A stretch of DNA of 5,118 nucleotides from Planctomycetota bacterium. Lineage in GTDB: Bacteria > Planctomycetota > Phycisphaerae > Sedimentisphaerales > Anaerohalosphaeraceae. A model generated the notes under the pieces. It ran no database searches, was not told the DNA's origin, and saw only the letters and a list, made by a program, of their open reading frames with translations. Made by a program: the position numbers and the translations under genes. Shown in pieces: positions 1 to 4,872 of this stretch (position 1 is the first letter of the stretch; every line of letters starts with the position of its first letter). The stretch lies in the NCBI GenBank assembly GCA_021160785.1, contig JAGHBX010000462.1:1-5118 (forward strand), in the 5' to 3' direction.

Positions 1-600
1 GAACAATCCACCTTCATGATCGGTGTAAAACAGATGAGCATTCTTATCGTCGCAGATAACCCAGAAATCTATCCAGAAGCCGTTGTGCGATTTTCTTGTC
101 TTCAGTTCCTTCGGCCTGGACCATCCATGAACATCCTCGATATCGGGATTGGTCAAATATATCGGCATCAGGTCAGGCCTACTATCGACCAGAGTTTGTG
201 CAATAAGATACCACTTCTTCTGCGGCTCAAAATAGAATACCTGTGGGGCGACGATTACATATTCACAGATTGCATCCAGATTGTACCTTTGTGCAGACCC
301 AAGACCCTCTAACGTCTCCGCTGCTGCGTATCCAACAGCCGAACGATTTTTGCTCAGATACTTAATGTTCTTGCTGGTTTCCCTCGATGCCTTACTTGTG
401 TAGAACATGTGGTACTTGCCGCCATAGAACACTATCGTTGGATCTTTCACGGACACATCATCAAACGTGCCCTTCGGACCAGCCGTGAACACCGGTTTGC
501 TCACTGTCCACTTCGTATAGTCAAACCCGTTGTCTTTCTCCTGGCATGACATCAAACACAGCGACACAAACACAGAAACCAATAAACCGAAACTCTTCAT
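1..600 (-). CDS. GH62-like alpha-L-arabinofuranosidase, lipoprotein, 3' end beyond the window
   Basis: The minus strand is open from an ATG at 600 to the window edge, giving the first 200 residues. Residues 1-19 form a lipoprotein signal: a short basic start, a hydrophobic core and lipobox LMSC with Cys19 as the lipidated residue. The rest resembles GH62 enzymes, which remove arabinofuranosyl side chains from arabinoxylan. KDPTIVF (52-58) carries Asp53, matching the catalytic base. VAPQVFYFEP (117-126) and the diagnostic GFWIDFWVICDD (174-185) follow, with Asp178 matching the acidic residue that tunes the acid. The catalytic-acid Glu should lie past the window edge. An AAAGGA ribosome site sits 6 nt before the ATG. 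An in-frame ATG at 630, with its own AAGGAAAG site, would add 10 residues and is a possible alternative start. The gene lies downstream of hgcB on the same strand with a gap of about 110 bp. The family call is from recalled motifs; GH43-like five-bladed propellers are the main alternative. Confidence 0.85.
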   Translation of the reverse strand, partial: MKSFGLLVSVFVSLCLMSCQEKDNGFDYTKWTVSKPVFTAGPKGTFDDVSVKDPTIVFYGGKYHMFYTSKASRETSKNIKYLSKNRSAVGYAAAETLEGLGSAQRYNLDAICEYVIVAPQVFYFEPQKKWYLIAQTLVDSRPDLMPIYLTNPDIEDVHGWSRPKELKTRKSHNGFWIDFWVICDDKNAHLFYTDHEGGLF

Positions 601-710
601 ATAGAATCCTTTCATTGGAGAACATTTCATCACAACTCTTTCCTTTTTCCGTTCGGCACCAATAATCTTACCCGGAATCCACCTTGGTTTCCATTTTGCC
701 GATTGAATGT
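601..710 (-). other. hgcB to GH62 intergenic gap, no clear terminator
   Basis: This 110-bp gap separates the hgcB stop from the GH62-like start. It contains an imperfect hairpin at 674-692 (8-bp arms with one mismatch and a 3-nt loop). On the minus strand the hairpin is not followed by a T-run, so it is not a convincing intrinsic terminator for the hgc operon. Purine-rich stretches near 640-655 look like a Shine-Dalgarno region for the alternative GH62 start at 630. Read-through from hgcB into the GH62 gene therefore cannot be excluded. No strong promoter is visible. Confidence 0.4.
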
Positions 711-965
711 TCAGTCGCAGCAACAGGTGCATTTTTCGGGTTTCATTTTCAGGATGTCCTGGCGAATGATGACCGTCAGGCAACCGACGCCTTTTGTTAC
801 TTTGATCGCGTCGTAGCGGCAGTTGAGCTGGCAGGCGCCGCATTCGATGCAGCGGTCGGCGTGTGCGATCACGGCCTTCTTTTCATGCATTTCGAATACT
901 GCATGGGGACAGACCTTTACGCACATTTGACAGCCGACGCAGGTATCTTTGTCGAGTTCGAGCAT
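711..965 (-). CDS. hgcB: HgcB, 2[4Fe-4S] ferredoxin of mercury methylation
   Basis: This is a small 84-residue ferredoxin-like protein. In characterised mercury methylators HgcB is thought to pass electrons to the HgcA corrinoid and to help deliver Hg(II) through its cysteines. Two cluster motifs are complete: Cys9, 12, 15, 19 (CxxCxxCxxxCP) and Cys39, 42, 45, 49 (CxxCxxCxxxC). After the second motif, GVGC places Cys62 where HgcB has its conserved single cysteine. The chain ends KCTCCCD, with Cys79, 81, 82 and 83, covering the conserved C-terminal vicinal cysteine pair and adding to it. The start is fixed by an AAAGGAGG ribosome site 7 nt before the ATG, although the frame stays open much further upstream. 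Its ATG shares one base with the hgcA stop (TGATG), so the two are translationally coupled. Alone it could be any bacterial ferredoxin; adjacency to HgcA plus the Cys tail makes HgcB nearly certain. Confidence 0.95.
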   Translation of the reverse strand: MLELDKDTCVGCQMCVKVCPHAVFEMHEKKAVIAHADRCIECGACQLNCRYDAIKVTKGVGCLTVIIRQDILKMKPEKCTCCCD

Positions 966-2110
966 CAGAACGCCTCCTTTATGATAAATGCCGCGAGACT
1001 CGCCATGTAGAGCAGAACGTATACGGGCAGGAGTCTCGCGGTTTCTTTTCGAACGCTTGTTCCATTGCTGACGGCGGAATTGCCGGAATATGACTGGCCG
1101 AAGTACATGCCGCTTGCCAACGTAAAGAGAACCGCCATGATGAGATTTCCTCGCGAAACGAGACCGCCGGCAGCCAGGGCGCACAAAGCTGCCGAGACAA
1201 CAATGGCTAAGGACAGACCTTTCACTGCGAACCACTTGCCGGGCAGGTAAGGAAAGCAGACGGGATAGGCGATTGTCAGCACCATGGTTAGACCGAGGAC
1301 GCCTGCAACGGGAAGTGCGAAGGGCCATATCTGCCGGGCGAGCCAGAGGGCAAGGAGCAATGTTACGCTGTATTTCAGCGTCTGGAGCAGGCCGGGCGGC
1401 GCGGTAAAGAGTCTGGACTGCAATCCGAACAGGACGCGGTCTGTGTCGCGGTCTTTGCATGGGGCAGTTGACAGGTATGTCGGCAGGTCTTTGCCGTAAA
1501 CGGGACCGATTATCGCGTCGAAGCCCGCCTCTCGCAGGGCCCCAATATCCACACCCGCCAGGCAGAGCTTGGGCAGAATCAGTTTCAATCGGCCATCGTC
1601 TTTGGGCAGGTGCTGCCCATAGCGATTCAGTTGTTCAAAGATCGCGTCATTGCAAAACGTGCCCTTACCCGCGGCACACCAGACGTTTATGCTGTCGGTG
1701 TCGACTACCAGCAGACGGACATTTCGGCGGAGTCTGCGCACCAGCAGAAAGACAGTCAGGTGATAATTTGCGGTCACCAGCAGCGGCGAATCATGGTCGT
1801 ATCGGTCGCCTGTATAGTAGAGCCCAGGCTTGACGGCGTATGTCCGCTTGAAGGAATCCAGCCAGCAGATCATCGCCTTAACGTAGTCGAGCCGGGTCAG
1901 ATTCAGGGGCTTTGGCTCGTTTGAGTCTGCCTGCCAAACAGAGCCTGCGCGATAGTAGGTTCGCTTCAGCACAAGGTAGGCGAGCATCGTCAGGCCCAAT
2001 GCGAGAAACCACGGACCCTCCGCCTGGAACGCAGTGGAGTCAAAGATCACCCCGGCAATACCAACAGCGGCCAAACAAATTGCGACAATCAGAAAAAGAA
2101 TCGGCTTCAT
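965..2110 (-). CDS. hgcA: HgcA, corrinoid-dependent mercury methyltransferase (membrane protein)
   Basis: This 381-residue protein is HgcA, the corrinoid protein that transfers a methyl group to Hg(II) to make methylmercury. The decisive signature is NVWCAAGK at 142-149, the cap-helix motif whose cysteine (Cys145 here) is the lower axial cobalt ligand in HgcA. Flanking family features are PGLYYTGD (95-102), SPLLVTANY (108-116) and VVDTD (135-139). The corrinoid domain spans roughly 90-240. The C-terminal part is hydrophobic, with about five membrane helices in roughly 245-380 and the conserved-looking loop near 336-356. Unusually, two further hydrophobic segments precede the corrinoid domain (about 3-23 and 33-50), making it longer than the roughly 340-residue reference protein. 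The ATG at 2110 follows an AGGGGA ribosome site by about 6 nt and overlaps the regulator stop by 4 nt (ATGA). Its stop overlaps the hgcB start by 1 nt. Carbon-monoxide dehydrogenase CFeSP, the nearest relative family, lacks the membrane domain. Confidence 0.96.
   Translation of the reverse strand: MKPILFLIVAICLAAVGIAGVIFDSTAFQAEGPWFLALGLTMLAYLVLKRTYYRAGSVWQADSNEPKPLNLTRLDYVKAMICWLDSFKRTYAVKPGLYYTGDRYDHDSPLLVTANYHLTVFLLVRRLRRNVRLLVVDTDSINVWCAAGKGTFCNDAIFEQLNRYGQHLPKDDGRLKLILPKLCLAGVDIGALREAGFDAIIGPVYGKDLPTYLSTAPCKDRDTDRVLFGLQSRLFTAPPGLLQTLKYSVTLLLALWLARQIWPFALPVAGVLGLTMVLTIAYPVCFPYLPGKWFAVKGLSLAIVVSAALCALAAGGLVSRGNLIMAVLFTLASGMYFGQSYSGNSAVSNGTSVRKETARLLPVYVLLYMASLAAFIIKEAF
973..980 (-). promoter_or_regulatory. 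Strong ribosome binding site of hgcB
   Basis: On the minus strand the sequence AAAGGAGG lies 7 nt before the ATG at 965. It is a near-perfect Shine-Dalgarno match and sits inside the last codons of hgcA. It decides the hgcB start, because the reading frame is otherwise open far upstream through hgcA. Confidence 0.85.
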
Positions 2111-2604
2111 TTCTCGTCCCCTTGTGTGCAGTTATAGTTGCAGCAATTACGCAGTACCTGCTGGAATGCTTCATCGGCGGGATCGAGCAGGTTCGTGAAC
2201 ATTTCCAACGCCTCCACTGCGTACGTCCGACGCTCACGTGGGAGCAGGTCCAGGAGGTCGGCGGTCATCTGGGCGCACTGTTTGTCCATCGCCATGCAGA
2301 TTTCTTTGCCGGATGCGGTTATGCGGATTTCAACGGTTCGTTGATTGGCGGCTTTGCGGCTTTTGGTTGCGAAGCCCTGTTTTACGAGCTTCTCCACGAT
2401 GCGGGTCATGGTGCTCTGGTGCAGTGCGACTTCGGCGGCGAGTTCGTTCATGGTCTGGGGGCCGTTCATCAAAGCCTTCAGGGTGTACCACTGCTGAACG
2501 GTGACGGAACAGCATGCGAACTGCTGCCGCATGAGTTGGTTGAAGAACTTCTCCAGCCTGGTAAAGGACTGGTGTAAGCTCTGAATCTGTTCGGCTCGCT
2601 GCAT
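2107..2604 (-). CDS. MarR-family transcriptional regulator, cysteine-rich, first gene of hgc operon
   Basis: This 165-residue protein has a MarR-type winged helix. A helix-turn-helix runs from about 37 to 78, with GPQTMNELAAEVALHQSTMTR holding the scaffold and recognition helices. The wing is near 84-96 (RKAANQRTVEIRIT). Helical dimerisation regions flank it at both ends. It is likely a dimeric DNA-binding repressor acting on the paired sites upstream. It carries conspicuous cysteines: a CC pair at 31-32 just before the DNA-binding domain, Cys103, Cys110, and a C-terminal NCCNYNC cluster (154, 155, 159). Such cysteines could bind a thiophilic metal or metalloid, but that is inference. The ATG at 2604 is chosen because a GGGGA ribosome site precedes it by about 6 nt; a TTG at 2616 has none. 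Its stop overlaps the hgcA ATG (ATGA), so it co-varies with hgcAB. Regulators beside hgcAB are known elsewhere, usually described as ArsR-like. Confidence 0.85.
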   Translation of the reverse strand: MQRAEQIQSLHQSFTRLEKFFNQLMRQQFACCSVTVQQWYTLKALMNGPQTMNELAAEVALHQSTMTRIVEKLVKQGFATKSRKAANQRTVEIRITASGKEICMAMDKQCAQMTADLLDLLPRERRTYAVEALEMFTNLLDPADEAFQQVLRNCCNYNCTQGDEK

Positions 2605-2630
2605 GTCTGTCCCCAAAACTGCTTATTTAG

Positions 2631-2675
2631 TTGCCAATAGCAATATATGCTTATGACATAACATGCTATTGGCAA
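2631..2675. repeat. Paired MarR-box-like operator: 12-bp perfect inverted repeat
   Basis: TTGCCAATAGCA at 2631-2642 is perfectly mirrored by TGCTATTGGCAA at 2664-2675, with a 21-bp spacer. Each arm extended by one base is itself a dyad, TTGC-N5-GCAA on the left and the same with one mismatch on the right. This resembles the E. coli MarR site, which has TTGC/GCAA half-sites. The two site centres (2637 and 2669) are 32 bp apart, about three helical turns, so two dimers could bind on the same DNA face. An inner palindrome TTATGACATAA (2651-2661) lies between them. The best explanation is the autoregulatory operator of the MarR-family gene that starts at 2604. Confidence 0.75.
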
Positions 2676-2682
2676 ATGTCAA
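2655..2682 (-). promoter_or_regulatory. Predicted sigma70-type promoter of the marR-hgcA-hgcB operon
   Basis: On the minus strand a perfect -35 hexamer TTGACA (2682-2677) is followed after 16 bp by TATGTC (2660-2655). The latter is preceded by TGT, giving an extended -10 (TGnTATGTC). The predicted transcript starts near 2648, leaving a leader of about 44 nt before the regulator ATG at 2604. The right operator site lies inside the -35/-10 spacer and the left one at about +6 to +18, the expected geometry for repression. The -10 is weak apart from its TG extension, so the exact start is uncertain. Confidence 0.6.
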
Positions 2683-2761
2683 GTTTTATTCCTGGATTAT
2701 CTGCAGAATCCTCGCATTGCCGCACATAAATGTTTTGTATGCCGAGCTTTGCGTGAATACT

Positions 2762-3199
2762 TTTTTTTGCCGTCTGGGAAAGATAGACGTCAAGGACAAT
2801 TTCGACGGGTCGGCTGTGGCGAGCGAGTACCGAAAACAGTTTGTCGCCAAGCCGCTTGCCAATAATGCGGCGACTCCCTTTCCGTCGAAAGGGTTGGGTA
2901 TTTCCGGACAGTGGGATATCAGCAAGGCGTGGTATTTCAGAGCAGGGATTGTCGACGCGCAGTCCAACAAGCGGACGACGGGTTTTAATACCGCCTTTCA
3001 TGACGAGGACTATTATTTCAATCTGGCCGAGGTGGGGCTGCGAACGGACCTGCTCGGCAGAGCGGGCACATACCGGTTTACGACGTGCGATGCCGATACA
3101 CATTCTGAAATCACACACCTCAGTCCTCGCCGCGCCTGCTTAGGGGAGTTGCTTTTGGCGTGTATTGCGATTATGCTGTGCGTGATAGTTGTTGTTTGA
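2762..3199 (+). pseudogene. Fragment of an OprB-type carbohydrate-selective porin
   Basis: In one frame the plus strand encodes an internal piece of a carbohydrate porin of the outer membrane. RLGKIDVKDNFDG (from about 2771) matches the GK-D-D-FDG segment of OprB proteins. PFPSKGLGISGQW, WYFRAGIVDAQ and GFNTAFHDEDYYFNLAEVGL match the strands that follow. Similarity fades after GTYRFTT (about 3090). Full porins run to several hundred residues and have a signal peptide; here neither the N-terminal third nor the C-terminal barrel is present. The frame stays open from an ATG at 2663 to a TGA at 3197-3199. That ATG has no ribosome site and lies inside the operator, and the stretch before 2762 includes an 8-T run where a frameshift may have occurred. 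The last 17 or so codons encode a hydrophobic stretch. I read it as a decayed remnant; a short expressed protein is possible but unlikely. Confidence 0.65.
3149..3177 (+). promoter_or_regulatory. Weak candidate promoter for the larA homologue
   Basis: TTGCTT (3149-3154) and TATGCT (3172-3177) are separated by exactly 17 bp, about 57 bp before the GTG at 3234. The -35 matches the consensus at only three positions and the -10 at four, so the call rests mainly on spacing and position. It falls in the tail of the porin remnant. Confidence 0.2.
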
Positions 3200-3233
3200 G
3201 CCGGATTACGCAGGGCGGATTTGGAGTGTTTTT

Positions 3234-4529
3234 GTGAAGATCAAGTTGCATTACGGCAGCGGCTTTGTGAGTGTCGAGATTCCGGAGGCGAATGTCGGTG
3301 AGATTATTCGGCCCTGGGAAGATGACGGCGATACGGATAATGCGGCCTTGGTGCGGGAGGCATTAGACAGCGGTGAAGCGGGCGATTTTGCCGGCCTGAT
3401 ACGGGGCAAGACATTGGCGGTGCTTGTCGGCGACGGCAGCCGGGACATGCCGCTTGGCGACATATTCGGCGAGCTTTTCGGGCGTCTGGTAGTATGCAGG
3501 AAGGTCATTTTCCTGATGTGCACGGGCACGCATGACGCCGACACGCCCGAAAACAAGGCTATCTGCGATATGATAACAGCGGCGGCACAAGAGGCAGGAC
3601 TCGCCGGCATTGAAATCGGCATCCATGACTGCCAAGGCGACAATCTGGTCGAGGCGGGTACGACTTCGCACGGTACGCAGGTCAGGTACAATGGGACGCT
3701 GGATGCGGCGGAGGTCTTCCTGGTGCTCTCGGATGTGAAGTTTCACTATTTCGCCGGGTATTCGAATCCGATCAAGAATTTCGTGCCGGGTCTTTGCTCA
3801 TATCGGACGGCGGAGCAGAACCACAGCCTGGCGTTGGATGAGCGGTCGACGTACGGTGTTCACCCGTGGCATGAAGACGAGACGAGACGCGGCAATCCGC
3901 TGGCGGGCGATCAGCTCGAAGCGAGGGGGTTGATCGTGAAGGGGCGGGCGGTCTATGCGATGGCGACGATCAGCACGTCGGGCAGGATTCAGTGGGCGCG
4001 ATTCGGTGAGGCTGAGACGGTGAGCCGGGCGGCCTTTGCGGCGAGCGATCGGAAGAACACGCATACGGTAACACCCACCGATCGGCTGATTGTCTCGCCG
4101 GGGGGGCTGCCGAATGACGTTGATCTCTATATATCGCAGCGTGCGCTGGAATTGACCAAACAGGCGGTTACCGACGGCGGGGAGGTGCTGTTTGTCTCGG
4201 CGTGTCCGAAGGGGATCGGGCATGAGCGGACGATGGCGAATTTTTACGACCGTCTGACAAGGCCGATTGAGGAGATATTTGCGTCGATTGAGGGAGAGTA
4301 TAAGCTTTTCAGCCACAAGCCTTACAAGTTCGCCGAGATGATACGGCGGTTGCGAAGGATATGGGTATATTCGGAGATTCCGGATGAACTAATTACAGCG
4401 GCGCATCTGCATGCGGTGCAGGATCCTCAGACGATCGTGGACGGTTGGATCGCCGAGGATCCCGGCACAAAGATCACGGTTGTCGACGGAGCTAATAAGA
4501 TTGCTCTGTACGCAAGGCAAGTTGTCTGA
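3234..4529 (+). CDS. larA: LarA-family nickel-pincer hydroxyacid racemase/epimerase
   Basis: This 431-residue protein belongs to the lactate racemase family, cytoplasmic enzymes that use a nickel-pincer nucleotide to racemise or epimerise 2-hydroxyacids. Cofactor and catalytic positions of Lactobacillus LarA are all present with near-identical spacing: Asp67 and Arg70 (GDGSRDMP), His100 (TGTHDADT), His171 and Lys181 (FHYFAGYSNPIKNFVPG), and His197. Lys181 would carry the pincer thioamide link. Length matches the usual 420-430 residues. In the aligned C-terminal stretch, NDVDLYISQR replaces the LarA segment with Gln295 and Lys298 by Ile300 and Arg303, suggesting a substrate other than lactate. 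The GTG at 3234 is chosen because GGAG lies 7 nt upstream and the protein then begins MKIKLHYGSG, as the family does; a TTG at 3189 lacks a site. No larB, larC or larE genes for cofactor synthesis are in the window. The 3' end overlaps the convergent lipoprotein gene by 38 nt. Confidence 0.87.
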   Translation: MKIKLHYGSGFVSVEIPEANVGEIIRPWEDDGDTDNAALVREALDSGEAGDFAGLIRGKTLAVLVGDGSRDMPLGDIFGELFGRLVVCRKVIFLMCTGTHDADTPENKAICDMITAAAQEAGLAGIEIGIHDCQGDNLVEAGTTSHGTQVRYNGTLDAAEVFLVLSDVKFHYFAGYSNPIKNFVPGLCSYRTAEQNHSLALDERSTYGVHPWHEDETRRGNPLAGDQLEARGLIVKGRAVYAMATISTSGRIQWARFGEAETVSRAAFAASDRKNTHTVTPTDRLIVSPGGLPNDVDLYISQRALELTKQAVTDGGEVLFVSACPKGIGHERTMANFYDRLTRPIEEIFASIEGEYKLFSHKPYKFAEMIRRLRRIWVYSEIPDELITAAHLHAVQDPQTIVDGWIAEDPGTKITVVDGANKIALYARQVV

Positions 4530-4872
4530 CAGGCGATATGTCGTCGGCCTTTTCGGGCTCGTCGAGTATTGCCAAAGCCTTGTACAGGTCCTCTGCACTT
4601 AGCATGGTTTCGCTGCGGTGCTTTTGCTCGGCCCAGGCGTCAACTTTGCCGTAAAACGCCTGCAAATCTTCGTCAAAAGACAGCTTGAAGTCGTCGTTGT
4701 AGAATGTGTCGACCTTGTCGCTGTATGAGATGGCAGGCTGGATGTCGGCGAGGTTTTCGGCGCGATCGTTCAGCGTGTAGAGCCGGTAGGCGTGTGCCGT
4801 GTAACTGGTCTGGGTGCAACTTGACAGAAGCAGCAGAGCCCCCAGGATTAACCACATCAAGAATCTTAACAT
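4492..4872 (-). CDS. Small lipoprotein of unknown function
   Basis: This 126-residue protein has a clear lipoprotein signal: MLRFLMWLILGALLLL followed by lipobox LSSC, with Cys19 as the lipidated residue. The mature part (about 107 residues) is polar, rich in Asp, Glu, Tyr and Lys, and has no membrane segment. It reads as largely helical, with an acidic middle (SYSDKVDTFYNDDFKLSFDEDL, split around 69-72) and SAEDLYKALAILDEPEKADD near the end. I recognise no family or catalytic motif. The ATG at 4872 is supported by AAAGGGG about 6 nt upstream. It is transcribed towards larA, and its last 38 nt overlap the end of that gene on the opposite strand, so neither has room for a separate terminator between them. 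Its location implies an envelope role but nothing more specific. Confidence 0.75.
   Translation of the reverse strand: MLRFLMWLILGALLLLSSCTQTSYTAHAYRLYTLNDRAENLADIQPAISYSDKVDTFYNDDFKLSFDEDLQAFYGKVDAWAEQKHRSETMLSAEDLYKALAILDEPEKADDISPVRQLALRTEQSY

Noticed and set aside
674..692. Hairpin after hgcB as its terminator
   Set aside because: One mismatch, a 3-nt loop and no T-run on the minus strand; at most a weak structure.
966..1460. Long upstream extension of the hgcB frame to about 249 residues
   Set aside because: It is antisense-free but lies wholly inside hgcA in another frame and is Arg/Pro-rich without domain character. The AAAGGAGG site and TGATG junction fix the hgcB start at 965.
1912..2577. 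Plus-strand open frame of about 221 codons
   Set aside because: It is the antisense of the MarR gene and the 5' part of hgcA. Both of those have strong family signatures and coupled starts, so this frame is a shadow.
2631..2690. Inverted repeat followed by a T-rich stretch on the plus strand, as an intrinsic terminator
   Set aside because: The stem is AT-rich with a 21-nt loop, no plus-strand gene ends there, and the arms fit a -35/-10 context as operator sites far better.
2663..2761. True start of a porin gene at the ATG at 2663
   Set aside because: No ribosome site, overlap with the operator, no signal peptide, and the translated part before about 2762 does not look like a porin.
3251..3746. 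Minus-strand open frames inside larA
   Set aside because: They oppose a gene with a complete set of family active-site residues and have no ribosome site or recognisable domain.
4535..4570. GC-rich partial hairpin after larA with an internal TTTT as terminator
   Set aside because: Only about three consecutive base pairs form, and the sequence is coding for the lipoprotein on the other strand.
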